The notes: a model not told the origin generated them from the letters alone. A stretch of 64,000 bases of DNA from Endothia cerciana (GCA_026119935.1 JALRMH010000003.1:186001-250000); one strand, 5' to 3'. Counted from the first letter of the stretch, positions 24,553 to 36,256 are shown. Numbers and translations are program-made.

Positions 24553-24658
24553 GGCGCGGGCCGGGGGGTCCTATGTGGATCTCCCTGCCACGCCGGGGTG
24601 GAAACCCCAGCTCACGCCGAAGAAGAAGGGGGAGGACCTATATCTGAGCGTGCGGTGA
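21469..24658 (+). CDS. Large CFEM-like single-pass membrane protein, unknown function
   Basis: Predicted cell-surface protein of 1025 residues in two exons (21469-21844 and 21957-24658). The intron has a GTGAGC donor, a GACTGACC branch point and a GACAG acceptor. A signal peptide (start at 21469 or the in-frame ATG at 21487) precedes an eight-Cys module beginning IPSCALSCFESF, with spacing like CFEM. A Thr/Pro/Ser-rich stalk follows, then one transmembrane helix (VAGITSGCVAAVVAASLLAML) ending in a basic stop-transfer (YVRRRKG). The cytoplasmic part is about 750 residues, disordered and rich in Pro, Arg and Ser, with a poly-Gln run near 23124-23153 and a poly-Asp run near 24522-24550. The layout recalls fungal sensor or receptor-like proteins but I recognise no catalytic domain. 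Exon 1 is less certain than exon 2. Confidence 0.75.
23124..23153 (+). repeat. (CAG)n coding for poly-Gln
   Basis: About ten CAG codons in frame in the cytoplasmic tail of the CFEM-like protein, continued by a few more CAG/CAA codons. Confidence 0.85.
24522..24551 (+). repeat. (GAC)n coding for poly-Asp
   Basis: About ten GAC codons in frame near the C-terminus of the CFEM-like protein. Confidence 0.85.
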
Positions 24659-25688
24659 GAGGGGGGGGGGGTGTGAGATTAAGCCTCCTCTGGGAGGGTA
24701 ATAATGTGCCTGTGGGATGAGGAGGAGGGCGTGGGTTTCCTGTCGCTTACATCTGTCTGTCTACTGACCTCTTCCCTTCCTTTTGGTCATATTTCCTTCC
24801 TTCTTGCATGGCGTTTACATGGACTATAGGTGCCCCCCCCCCCCAACCCAAGCATAGATGGGGGAAAAAAGAGCCGGAGGAATCTGTTTTTTTTTATGAG
24901 GAGGCTCGACGGCGCCTGGCGTTGGGGGTTGCGGACGATCATGTGTGATCGACTTCTAACTTTCCGTTCCACGTTCATACGGAGACCTTTAGATACCACT
25001 TACGAACTGTACTTATACTCTACTTGTGTCCTAAAGATTGAACCACCAGGTGCCTCTTCTGGCCCTCATCACCGTCCTCTCTGGTTCCTCTCCTGCCGTT
25101 CCTCCTTAGCCCGCCGAACCCAGGCATCCAGGCCAATCTCTGGACGTTTTTGGCCGCGGGAGAGACCTCTGTCCGTCAAACACAGCCGTGTCATCATCTG
25201 CTTATGAGATGTATGCACCGTCTGCCATACTCTATATTCCGACAGCCCACGTCTGATGTCTATTGTCTCCCATCCTGGTGCCGTAGCTGGTCGTGCGAGC
25301 CACTTCGACAAGAAGATCAAGGCACAGGAAGTCCCTATCCCCCTCCATCCCCTCCATCCCCAGGCTCCTCATCCGTGTCCCCTAATCTCTCCCTCTCGGA
25401 ACGCCTATCCCTGGGCCCTCGCCCGCAGGTCGTCTTTCCCTTCCTGGGCTGTCTCCCTGTGCAGCAAAGATCCGGTGCCCCCGTCACGGCTACAGTACGT
25501 TCCTCATCGCCGGTGGGAAAAAAGAAACCAAAGTGGCCCCCCAATCAACAAGAAACAGACGAGGCAAGTGGCCCAGTGGGGACCGCAGGAGGTGCTGCTT
25601 CGCTGCCTCACCGCCTGCAGACGGCCCTCCCTCTAACGTCCGTGTCTTGGGGGCCATGAGTTTCTGGAACGCCCCTCTTCCAACGTTT

Positions 25689-25757
25689 CTCTTCTTCTTC
25701 TTCTTCTTCTTCTTCTTCTTCTTCTTCTTCTTCTTCTTCTTCTTCTTCTTCTTCTTT
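25689..25757. repeat. (TTC)n triplet array
   Basis: About 22 TTC units, giving a homopyrimidine/homopurine tract of about 70 bp. Confidence 0.9.
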
Positions 25758-26181
25758 CCCTTCCTACATCCCCTCCCCATAAGTAGGCCAGCGGCCCTCT
25801 GTGTGTTGCTTTTCCCAACCAATCACTCAAAAATACCGAGACATCCTGAGACCTCCAGAAAGTACCATCATCCCGTTCCTGCCTGGCCCCCCCCCCTTCC
25901 TCACGCCCCAGCAGCCAATCCAGGTGCCCTATCCCAGGACAGATTTCGAGACAACGGTGGTGGTGCCACATTCCTCACGCAGGAGGGAACCCCTTCCCGA
26001 CAGGTACCAGCCCCCCCCCCCCCCCACGCCCTCTAGCAATCAACTCAGGATCCCCTCATCCCGGGACAGGTCTCGAGACAGTGTGAGCTGCAGGGCGTGC
26101 GAACTCGACAGGTTCCGCCCTCCCCCCTTGCCCCGCGAGAGACCAGGGGAGATCCCTTCAGTAGCTACTACCCCTCAGACA

Positions 26182-26277
26182 AACGCGAGCCGTGTGCGCC
26201 CCCCTCCCTAGCCCCTTTTATCAAGCGGTGACAGTACGACGTGGGGGGCACCATGGGACGCCGACACGGCTCGCGTT
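26182..26277. repeat. Perfect 14-bp inverted repeat
   Basis: The arm at 26182-26195 is the exact reverse complement of 26264-26277, with a 68-nt interval. Directly downstream is an imperfect tandem duplication around ATGCAAGGACGG. Confidence 0.75.
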
Positions 26278-27490
26278 CATTGGGAGAAGAAGAGGAGGAG
26301 GAGGCGTTATGCAAGGACGGCGCGGTAATGCAAGGACGGTGCGCTTGTGCCGGGCCATCCGTCCTCGCGCGGCCGCCAAAGGTCCCCTGAGCTGTCGTCG
26401 TCTCTCTGTGGGGGGTTGGGGGGTGGGGGGGACGTAGATTACATACCTCAGGAGGGAATGTGGACGCGGGAAGAAGAAAAGAAAAAAAAAAAAGGGGGGG
26501 GGGGAAGTGATGTAGACGTCCAGGGGGAGGAGGGCTATGGGCCGGGTTAGAGATGTGCTCTGCGTCTTGATGACGGAAACGGGTTGTTGATCTCGACCGG
26601 CGACGGGCCTAACTTGCCCCCCCCCCCCCGCCCAAAAAGGGATTCGAGATTTGAGGTTGTAAGCAAGCGAGCACAAATAGGAAGTAGCGAGGTTTAGAAG
26701 CGTCTACTGTTGTGGAGTACTCTAGTCCACATAGTGCCCTGTGGAAGATCAGGCCTTAGGACGAAGGTCAGGAGCTTGAGGAGAGGGGGGAGGGGAGGTC
26801 CTAACTAAGAGAAGGCTTGACCGTGGGACACAGAAGCGCATGGCACCAGGGAAGGGGGGCTCGATCAGAGGGAGGACGGCAGAGGGGATCAGAATGTTGC
26901 TCGGCGGATGAGGAGCTGAGCGGTCACACGAGGAATGATTTTCTGTTCCGACTGTCAAAAAACATAAAACGCCTAAACACCTGCCTGCTAGCACTACATG
27001 CCTTGGCCGCCTTGTGTCCACCCGCCCATGCCAAGCAGCCAAGCAATCTCGCGAAGACGACGGCACCCCGCCCACAGCGTCTTTGCGGCACAAGCAGGTC
27101 GAGTGCTCGGCCGTAGGTACAGCAAGGTCAAAGAGAAGGAAGACTTGGTAGGAAAGAGAAGAAACCCTGGCAGACCCCGTGGTTCACCCTGTGGGAATGA
27201 TGCAGATAGGACAGAAAAAGGTGATCGTACACGGCATCAGTGAACAAGCGCCGACCACGCAACAGCCACCCTCGACTAGACTAGGTCCCAGATCTCCGGG
27301 GGCTCGGCCCAGCCACCGCGGGCTCCGGCCCAGGGATGAAGTCCCGCGTGCTGACGGCCCTGCTCAGAGCCGTCGATGACTCGTCTGTGGCCGAGTCCGG
27401 GCTCAACACCCGCGGCAGGGTGGACGAGCTGAGGAGGGGTCGGCTGTCGGAGGGGATGGACTCGCTGCCACGCCCACGCGAATGGGCCGC

Positions 27491-29115
27491 CTAGGCCTGG
27501 CCTTGTGGTCCGAGGTCGCGTCCCGTGGCCATGGCGGACGAGGGGCCGCCTGGCTTCGAGGCTGGTGCATTGTTCCAGGAGAGGTAGGTGTGGTCGCCGA
27601 GTTTCCTAAGGCCGTGTCAGTGCACCCCGGTAGCATGTACGGGCGGGGATCGGGCGCGGGCAGCGGAGAAAAACACTAACCTCGGCTTGAGCAGGTGGGT
27701 GATGGTGAACAGGACGCCGAGGAGGATACATATTCCACCGACGACGACGTATGCAATGCCCAGGAAGGGGTTCCGGCCGCCCATGACCGTTCGTGTGCTG
27801 AGGACGATCGATTTGGTGCCCTTGTATACGTCCGCTGGGAACCCTGCATTTGTCGGTCAGTCACCTGCGGGCCGGCCATGACCTGCCAGGCGGGTGGACT
27901 CACAGTTGGTGATTTCCACCTGATACGTCCCCTTCGTCAGCTTGTCGTCGTCGTTCCTCATGTACAGCTTGCTGAAGTCCGGCAGCGCGGCAGTACGCAT
28001 CCAGACTATGAAGTGCTCATCCGAGCCGATGTTTGGCGGGGGGTTGCTAGTCGTGTAGTTGTTGGGGTACCGCACCGCCCAGTTCGGCGGGACGGCGATG
28101 GTAGACAGATCGAAGTCGGACGGGATGTCCTTGTACAGAGACTTGTCCGAGTCCCAAGCAATGCCCTTCTCGGACATGGTGTAGGTGCTACCGGAGGAGC
28201 CGACGGCCGTCAGGTTCGAGAAGGTGTCGTTGAAGATCGAGTTCGCGATGAGCCCGCAGGGATAATAGGGCGTCCCGTCGGTGTCCTTCTCGAGCGGGTC
28301 GCAGTCGGAGCTGATGCCCTTGTTGATATGCCCACCCTTCGCGAGCAGCTGGTCGGCATCGAAGCTCTGGACATAGCGCCGGTGGTTCTGGTAGAAGTTC
28401 GTAAGCTGGTAGTAGAACAGGACCGGCGGGGTCATGTCCTCAGGGATCTGGAACTGTATGATGCAGTTCTGGGTGGTGTTCGTGACGGTGTCGAAGGTGA
28501 CGTTGATCGGCTCCTGGCGCCACTGTATCGTGAGGTCGGTCTTGTTCTTGAACTGGGAGGAGATGTATTTCGACGGGACGGGGCCGAAGTTGGTGCCGTT
28601 CGGGGCCTGCGCGGTGCACTTGGTGTAGTCAATCACGAGCTCTTGCACCTGGGATGCCGTCAGCAGCGTTCGCGAGCGTGGCGGGCACGGGCCGGGGGAC
28701 CTGCCTGGGCGCTTGCGTAGAGGAGCAGGCCTCCTATGGGCGCGAAGATGATGCCGATCGAGAAGAACAGCGGGAGGACCGTCTTGGGTGTCAGGATGGG
28801 CCTGGTCAATCGATGTCAGCGACCCGTGGTTGCCCCTCCGGACAAACAGACGCTCGCCGTGGGTGTCCTGCTGCTTACTGCCATGCCTTCAACCGCTGCT
28901 GCCGAAATGCCGTGTCTGTTTTGGCGATGCGACAATCAGCCTCCTGGTGCCTGTCCCCAGCCCTCCTCATGGACCTTTGGAGGGGGGGGGGGGGCGGTTG
29001 GTGTCGGGCGTCACTCACTCGCTGGCCTGCGGCTCTTCTTCTTCTCGGTGGTCTTACTCCCTGAGTCCTGCGAGGCGATGGAGTCGGTATGACCGACCCT
29101 CGGCGAATCGGCCAT
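27491..29115 (-). CDS. cdc50: Cdc50/Lem3 family P4-ATPase (flippase) subunit
   Basis: Non-catalytic subunit needed for ER exit and activity of phospholipid flippases. Six exons: 29019-29115, 28879-28915, 28705-28801, 27904-28648, 27681-27843 and 27491-27605; 417 residues. TM1 is in exon 3 (TVLPLFFSIGIIFAPIGGLLLYAS) and TM2 in exon 5 (FLGIAYVVVGGICILLGVLF). The lumenal domain between them contains the conserved VQELVIDYTKC, FYQNHRRYVQS, CGLIANSIFNDTF, NWAVRYPNNYT and TNWFPADVYKGTKS segments, plus several glycosylation sequons. The C-terminal LGDHTYLSWNN is typical. The third intron (28649-28704, 56 bp) appears to use a GC donor (CAG|GCAGGT), because only that restores the conserved AQVQELV. 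The best alternative GT donor gives a one-residue-shorter, less conserved junction. Confidence 0.93.
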
Positions 29116-32100
29116 TGTTGCTTCCTGGGCTCTGTCGTCGTCAATCCGCGCGCGTAGGGCAAGGCAGGGCGAGGAGGAAAAGCAGCCAGGGAGGGTGGGG
29201 GGGGGGGTGCTTCGAGGTTCGGTGATGACGACGGGGACGGGGTTGGCCGTGACGGCTCGATGGGATGGGGATGATTTCCGTCGGTCAGATGGGCTGTACG
29301 CGGCGCAGGGACTGTGACATCTGGGCAAGCCCACTCTTTCGGGGGTCCCTTATTTTCCAGGGTGTTTCCTACAATAGCTGGGGACAGGAGCACGGCGGGA
29401 GAAGGATCCGGACCAGACAGACAGACAGACAGGCGACGTTAGCAAGGCTGCTGAGGCATGGCCCTGCTGCTTAACGAGGCGCAGCGCGTGCCCCAGCCCG
29501 GGGGCGCAGGTCCGCTTACATAAGCAGGGTTCCCTCCACTAACGTTACGTACTGACGTCGTACTGTATGTATGTATGTACGGAGACCTTATATGGTATGT
29601 ACCTGGTATCTTCTCCTCTGGCGAGGGGCCAGCTCGTCTAAGCTGACTGCTCCCACAGGATTTACAATATGGCCCTCCGGCGATCTTGTGGGCCGGGGTG
29701 GGAACGTCTCTGATAGATACGCCGAGGCCGGAATCTCGATAACCTCTCGAGATTGTAGTCCAGCCGGCCACAGGTCTACGAGATAACACCTTTCATGCTG
29801 CGTACAACACCGGACAGGCCCTGCTAGCGTGAAAGATCATGCACGTCCGAGACATGCAGTATATGTTCGACGCCGATGGTTCGCGTCGCGGAGGCATCAT
29901 GCCTGCCAGCTGAGCGAGCTCGAGCGGGCCGACGGCTCTGGCGGTCTGGGAGATGTTGCGTGTTGCTTCTCTCTCGTGTCACGCCGACGGGCCTTGCACG
30001 CGGTCCGTCCGGCAAGAAATGTCGTGCACACCCAGCCAATCCGGCGGGCTCCTCCGAGTCGGTATCACCAGCATGACGACTCCTGTCTTGGGTGCCTGCG
30101 AAGACGACGGACAGGCCGAGTCTCACGGTAAGCTAGCCACCAGGTCGTACCTGTGTGTGTCCGGATGCTGGGCCGTAATACGCGGAGCACCAGCCGGACC
30201 CTTCCCTATAGTCACTGCCCATATGCTAAGAAGTCTGTCCGGATGGTGCAGCGTCAGATTAGACCGTTGCGGATACGCACGAGAATTATCATCTTGGTCT
30301 GGGGGTGGGGAGGGTGGCAAGCTGTCCGTGTGCCCCTCCGGCGAATAGGTTGTCGTCCTGGTGGTCCAGCGCCCATGTCAAAACAAGGCTGTCTGTCATA
30401 TTAGACGGGTGCCCGTCGATCAGTGCCCTTCGTGGGCCCACGAAGAAATTTGTCAGACGCAATCCGAAAGAAAGAAAAGAAGAAGAAAGAAAAAAAAAAA
30501 AAAAGGGGGGCTGCACAAGACCGTGCAGCGGCTGGCGTGTGGATCATCTGGATTCCAGCCTGGTTATGCTTAGTACCTACCATCTGGCATCAGCAAGCAG
30601 CCCACCAGAGGGAAGGTCGAGGCGAAAAAAAGCAACGAAGAAGGGGTGGGGGGAAGAGAGAGAGAGAGGGGGGGGGAACAAAGCAATATGACGGGACCTC
30701 GGAAATGCGCACACGCCAAGAGGGCGGCCCATGGGATTGGCACGCCCGGATGGGTGTGATCATCATCAATCAAAGGCCGGTGCGCAGTCCGTGGTTGGGC
30801 AGACGACGGGAACGGAGCTGCTGCAACAGAAGCAGGCGAAGAAGCTTCCAAAGACACAGGACCGCGGGAAGGGATCAGGGGCCACCAAGCAAGGGCGCAG
30901 CCTCTGATCCGTGCACATTCTTTCTAGAAGGTTTCGAGCTCGGGGGGGCAGGGGAAGGCCTGGGAGGCGAGGGAGGGGTGGCTGCTGAGGGAGGACCGCT
31001 GCGTGGCCCCTGGCCCTCGCGGGCGACCAGGCCCTGGCCCGGCCTGGCAGGACCCGCAGGTCCCCTCTTAACAGGGCTAGGGCACCTGGGAGGTCCTGTC
31101 TGCCCTGAGCCTCCATACTGCGGCCCTCGACGCAAGGGAGGCGCCTGATGATGCGCTACAGCGCTTCCCCACCCGTCCCGGGAAGAGCGAGAGGCAGGCC
31201 CGAGCTCCCCCCCCCCCACCAGTCCATAAACTGACGCTCATCTCCTGTCTGTCATTTGGCTTGCGACTCCTCAAACTCTCGACCCTCGCTCGGCCCTCGA
31301 TCAGACCAGACCAGACCCCCAGGCCCTGGACTGAACCTCCGGCTTCATTGAATCCAATTCCCCAGTCTCGCTTATTGCCCTTAGTTTCCGCGGATTGATC
31401 CGTAGCGGCACAGTGTCAACATCAACGTCGCCACCAGCATCGGCATCGGCATCGGCATCATCACCACCATCCTCAACAACCAACAACCACAACAATAACA
31501 ACAACGGTATTCATCCCTGTCGCGTCCTGACCTGCGCTGTGTCTGCCTGCCTGCCTGCCTGCCCTGCCTGCCCTGCCCTGCCCTGCCCTGCCCTGCCCTG
31601 CCCTGCCCTGCCATGCTCTGCCCTGTGTCCTCTTCGTCTTGGTCTCCCGGTCCTGGTCCTGGTCATCGCCGGGAACAGCAGCAAGGAGACCAAGACAAGC
31701 TTCCAGCCAGCCAGCCGCTGCCCTTAGCTTCGCCCGAGCCGAAGCCTCCTCCCTCCTCCCTCCTCCCTCCTTCCCCGTCCCCGTCCTCGTCCTTGTCCTC
31801 GTCCTCGTCCTCGTCCTCCATCCGGCTGATCATCGTCAGGGTCGCTTTTCTTACCTTCTGGGATAGCTTCTTGAAACTCATCCACAGCCTCAGGGTCAGC
31901 TAGGGCCCTTGTCGGTAGTCGTTTCCGTACCCGCGCCTGACCTCGGTGGCCGCACGGTGTCTCCGATATTGGACTGATTAATCAACTATTTTCTGGGTTG
32001 ATTACGGTCCGTACCCTCGTCGCAACCACGTTGCCTCCCCGATCCATATTAAAGCCCACCTCCCCCCCTCCCTCTCAAGTCTATCGCTCTTGATCTTCCA

Positions 32101-32827
32101 GACCAAACTCTCCGGTAAGTCTAGATTCTTGGTGTTCGCGTGCTGTCACTGATCCTTCATCCCTCCCACACGATGCCCTCCCCCTTCCCCCCTCCCCCTC
32201 CTCCCCTGAACCGCCTGCGACCAGCTACACGGTCTCCCTTTTGGCGGTATGCCTGCCATCTGCCTGGCCGGTCTGCGATCAGACCTGCGCTATGGACAGC
32301 TGCAGTCTGCCCGTGCAAGAAACAGGAAACAAGAAAAACCCTACGTATCACCTCCGGCTTCTGCGGCGTCTTCAGCCTCTGAGATTGCTTTATCATTTCT
32401 TTGACCGGCACTAGAACCCACCTCCCCCTGCCCCAGTCGGAGATGTTTCAATTTCCTTGCACTCCTTCGTCCCAGCATATCACCTGGCCTCCGCCCCCTT
32501 GCTCCTCAAGGGTCCACACAGCAGTCCGTCCATGCTAACATCAAGGCAGCCTTGTCGCAGAAGAGAAACCAAAACAAAAAAAAAGGAAAAAAAAAAAAAG
32601 GACGGTCCTTGAGCCAGCCCCAAGGTACTTAACAAGCCTATGTTCGCTTGCCACGCTCGTTACTTGTTATTATACAATTTAATACCGCGTCCTCGTCATT
32701 CCCACCCGTCGCTCGAGATCGAGACCACTTACATATCTTACTACTACTACAACAATCCGCACCGTGTCTTCCGGGCGGCTTGCTCTTTTGGATTGATTCT
32801 TGTCTTTATAATTTGCTTATTTGCCAG
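29116..32827. other. 3.7-kb divergent region, Cdc50 / PKA regulatory subunit
   Basis: No gene is recognised. It contains AGAC, TATG, CATCGG and CGTCCT short tandems, G runs (near 28980 and 29197), an A/G-rich stretch near 30470-30500, and a CCCTG array at 31567-31612. The distal kilobase, pyrimidine-rich and ending in an A-rich tract near 32573-32600, probably holds the promoter and a long 5' leader of the PKA gene. Confidence 0.5.
31567..31612. repeat. (CCCTG)n tandem pentamer
   Basis: About eight or nine units of the same pentamer, in complementary orientation, as at 8016-8072. A short (TGCC) run precedes it. Confidence 0.85.
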
Positions 32828-34272
32828 ATGTACGCCATGGCGTTGCCGGTTGCTTACACGCGGGAGATACAGGATCTCAACAGCCAAGTGCTACGATCCA
32901 ACCCGCGAGACATCCTCCAGTTCTGCGCCGACTTCTTCACCACGCGGTTGGCCTCCGAGCGGATCAAGCTGCTGTCCGAAGGTGCTCCCAACAAACGGCT
33001 CAAGCTAGCCAACAGCCGACCGCAGGCCATGTCGTCCAGCAGCTTCACGAGCCCCTTCGGGGTCAACTCCAACCCCTTCGGCTCCAACGATGGTAGCATG
33101 ATGCAGAAGGTCATCGAGGAGGAGGAGAGCGATACCATTACGTCACCCACCACGGGCAACTTCAACAACATGAGGACGACCTCCTTCTTCACTGGTCCTT
33201 TTGGTGGATTCGACGGCGGCCACGAGCCCCCGACCGGCCTGCGAAGCCCGCCCAACACCGACAACTTCCCCGCCCAGTACAACTTTGGCCGTCGGACCTC
33301 GGTCTCTGCCGAGTCCCTCAAGCCCACTGCCGAACACAACGACAACTGGCAGCCGCCCGTGTTTCCGAAGTCGACGGAGCAGCTGGAGAGACTCACGAGC
33401 TCGATCTCCGAAAACTTCCTGTTCAAGCACATGGACGACGAGCAGAGGAACCAGGTCCTCAGCGCGATGCAGGAGAAGCCCATCCCGGCAAAGGGAATCA
33501 AGGTATGTCGGCGCAGACCGCGCAGGCAGGGGGTTAGGCGGCAGGGCTGACACGCGTCTAGGTTATCACCCAAGGAGACGCTGGGGACTACTTCTACGTC
33601 GTCGAGAGGGGCAGTTTCCAGGTCTATGTCAACCAGGCCGGAACCATGAGGCCTGGCGCCGATGGCCTGGGCAACCAGGTCGGCACTATTGAGGCCGGTG
33701 GTTCCTTTGGTGAGCTGGCTCTGATGTACAACGCGCCCCGTGCCGCCACCGTGATGTCCGCTGAAGCACATTGCGTTCTCTGGGCTCTGGACCGCCTGAC
33801 CTTCCGCCGCATCCTGATGGAGTCGACCTTCCAGCGACGCCGCATGTACGAGAACTTCTTGGAGGAGGTGCCCCTGCTCAAGAGCCTCACGTCGTACGAA
33901 CGCTCCAAGATTGCCGACGCTCTCGAGACACAGAAGTACCCGCCGGGGACGATCATCATCAAGGAGGGCGACCCAGGCTACGACTTCTTCCTTCTCGAGA
34001 GCGGCGAGTGCGATGCGTACAAGGAAGGGCTTCACAAGGAGCGCATCAACCTCAGGCACTACACCAAGGGCGACTTCTTTGGAGAACTGGCGCTCCTCAA
34101 CGATGCGCCGCGTGCGGCTACTGTCATCAGCTCGACAGAGGTCAAGGTTGCCAAGCTCGGCAAGAACGCCTTCCAGCGCCTGCTTGGGCCGGTGGAGAGC
34201 ATCCTGAGAAGGACAAAATACGAGGATGTCAAGTCCGGAGTTGAGGATGTGGATCCCCTGGCGTCGGTGTAG
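32828..34272 (+). CDS. cAMP-dependent protein kinase regulatory subunit
   Basis: Inhibitory subunit that binds the PKA catalytic subunit and releases it on cAMP binding. Two exons: 32828-33502 and 33562-34272, with a 59-bp intron (GTATGT donor, GTCTAG acceptor); 461 residues. The N-terminal dimerisation/docking segment (REIQDLNSQVLRSNPRDILQFCADFF) is followed by a long Ser/Asn/Phe-rich linker. The inhibitory site is GRRTSVSAE, a phosphorylatable type-II-like pseudosubstrate. cAMP-binding domain A has GGSFGELALMYNAPRAATV and domain B has KGDFFGELALLNDAPRAATV, each with the phosphate-binding Glu and Arg. ATGs at 32828 and 32837 are both plausible starts. The frame stays open upstream to 32648, but that part does not look like protein. 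Confidence 0.95.
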
Positions 34273-35404
34273 ACGAGCGCTAGTGGACGCCAAGGGATTT
34301 CTTGTGCAAGGAGCAATCAATTCGCATGGGACTCAGGGGCGGGAGGAACCTGGAATGGCGTTTACTGGTATCATTATCATCATCATCATTATTACCATCA
34401 TCATTACCGACTTCTTCCTTTCGTTTCTTTAGTTATAGGGAGAAAGACGCGCTCACCGATACCTATACTGGGAAAAGCTTAACAATGCGAAGACACCCTC
34501 TATTCATGCAGGTCCCAGGTGAACTATGCCTTCTCGAGCTCTATGCCAACCTCCCGGAGTTGTGTAGGGATAGTGACCAGTAGTCTACAGCACGGCGAAC
34601 AGCTCGTTGCCCTTGGGATACCTTTATGAAGAGGACCGGTGGTCCTACGACCCGTCACCTTCCAGGAAGGCTGCTGCCTGTCATTAGCGACAACGCACTC
34701 TCAGCAAGGGGCAGGGGATTCTGCTGCCCGGATACCCGGACAAGCTTTCCGGGGGAGTATGTCGCTTCTGGGCTGGCCAAGACCGCCCGCGCCGTAAAGG
34801 AAAACCCTAGGGGGTCTCGGGACCTGCAAAGAAACCTTCAGGCGGCGGTGGAGGAACAAGCAAGAACAACCATGCATGCCCACGGCGCGGGAGAGGTGGG
34901 CGGGGAGGAATGTCTGGAGTCCGGCTGTGGGGGAGGTGGGGGCGTACTAACTGCCCCTCCAGCCTGACATCTTTCTTCTGTAAGATTTTTATAGCCGTTC
35001 CATCCGACCCAGAAGAAGTACATGACCTTGCGCCTTCAGAGTAATTCTTGATTATGTACGGAAGGCGTTTCAACGGCTCGGGCGGCTAAGCGCTGTTGGT
35101 CCCGGCTCGTGGCAGCCGCACAGAGTAAGGAGAAGAGGAGAGATCCTTCAGATGGGGGCCGGCCATACCAGGCCAGCGTCCGCCGTGCGGTGGCACGAGG
35201 CCGCATAGGTCGACCTAACCTGACCCGACCTGACCTGGCCGTTGGCGAGAACCCCTCTCCACCCAGGGTCGTTCGTGATCGCCTTCGACTCCCATACCCC
35301 CCAAGCATTCCCGTGGCAGTCCCGGAACTCCGTCCCTCATCCCGCTTCCAATGATAGCAATCCTCCGGGGGGGTGGAACCCCCACGACCCCCGCCCCCCC
35401 CCCT
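34273..35404. other. Intergenic 1.1 kb between convergent genes
   Basis: 3' flanks of the PKA subunit gene and SPF27. A short ATC repeat near 34369-34400 is the only notable element. No gene is seen. Confidence 0.5.
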
Positions 35405-36153
35405 TCAGACCATCCGCCCGACCCTCTCCCTCTCCATTTCCAGCACCTCCCTCCTCACGCCCTCCGCGGCGGCCTCGGCCTCCAGCACCCTCCCGACGCC
35501 CCGCCGCCACGTCTCGTCCAGGCCCCTGACCTCGCCGGCGGCCTCCCCCTGCACCCGCTGCCGCTGTATCGTGAGCAGGTCGATCTCCCTCCTGGTGGCG
35601 GCGAGCTCCCGCTCGATGGCTCTGAGCTCCGACTCGAGCTGCCAGTTGCCGACGAGCCAGGCGTTCTTGCCGTGCGTGTCCAGCAGCGCGAGGTGCTGCC
35701 GCCGGCTGGTCAGGTAGGACATGGCCGTGTAGGCCTGGGAGAGGGCGGGCTCGAGGTCCTCGGCCCTCGCCGCCGCGATGCCGACCTCGGGGGCCTCGTA
35801 GCGGGCGAGGTCGACGGCCCGGGTGGGCTGTGGCGGCCGCGAGGGGTCGGGCGAGGAGGCGATGCGGTCCAGCTCCGTGGCCATGAGCGGGGCGAAGGCG
35901 GGCTGTACGGGGGGAGGCAGGAGGGCGTGGTGGGGGTCGTCGCGGTGGGCCGAGCGTTCCATCGCTATGAGGGCCTCGGCGGCGGCGCGTTCGGCTGGGG
36001 TGGGTTCTTGGTCGATGTCTTTTGGGGGGGGGGGGAGTGTGTTAGTAAAGTGCCAGAGGGGTATATAACGAGGAGTGCACAGGGCAGGGTAAAGAACATG
36101 GGGTTATATGGCTCACAGGGGAGGGATTCGTGGACTGTCGTTATGGAAGGCAT
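35405..36153 (-). CDS. Pre-mRNA splicing factor SPF27/BCAS2 (Cwf7-like)
   Basis: Small coiled-coil subunit of the Prp19/NTC complex that helps activate the spliceosome. Two exons: 36117-36153 and 35405-36018, with a 98-bp intron that contains a G/C homopolymer; 216 residues. The joined N-terminus reads MPSITTVHESLPYIDQEPTP, matching the family start (HESLPYID.EPTPAER) where the Tyr codon is split by the intron. Later blocks include ARYEAPE, the central AYTAMSYLTSRRQHLALLDTHGKNAWLVGN, and a C-terminal heptad-rich helix (LESELRAIERELAATRREIDLL). The first exon is too short to be found as an open frame and was placed by family knowledge plus donor and acceptor fit. Confidence 0.9.
36019..36037. 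repeat. G-run next to SPF27 3' splice site
   Basis: A G homopolymer of about 12 nt (C on the coding strand) lies immediately upstream of the intron's AAAAG acceptor, acting as the polypyrimidine tract. Confidence 0.6.
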
Positions 36154-36212
36154 GGTGGGCGTTTGGGAGGTTGTCCCCTTGTTGGATGGATATATTGTTG
36201 ATGTTGCCTCGG

Positions 36213-36256
<44 letters not shown>

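Larger units (their letters stand above)
24659..27490. other. Intergenic 2.8 kb between convergent genes
   Basis: Lies between the convergent CFEM-like and Cdc50 genes. It contains a long TTC array, G/C runs (near 24661, 26001 and 26606) and a 14-bp inverted repeat at 26182/26264. No coding gene is recognised. Confidence 0.5.

Noticed and set aside
27695..28720. 341-codon plus-strand open frame
   Set aside because: Antisense to Cdc50 and crosses its introns.
32854..34320. 488-codon minus-strand open frame
   Set aside because: Runs through both exons and the intron of the PKA regulatory subunit in antisense; an artefact of codon bias.
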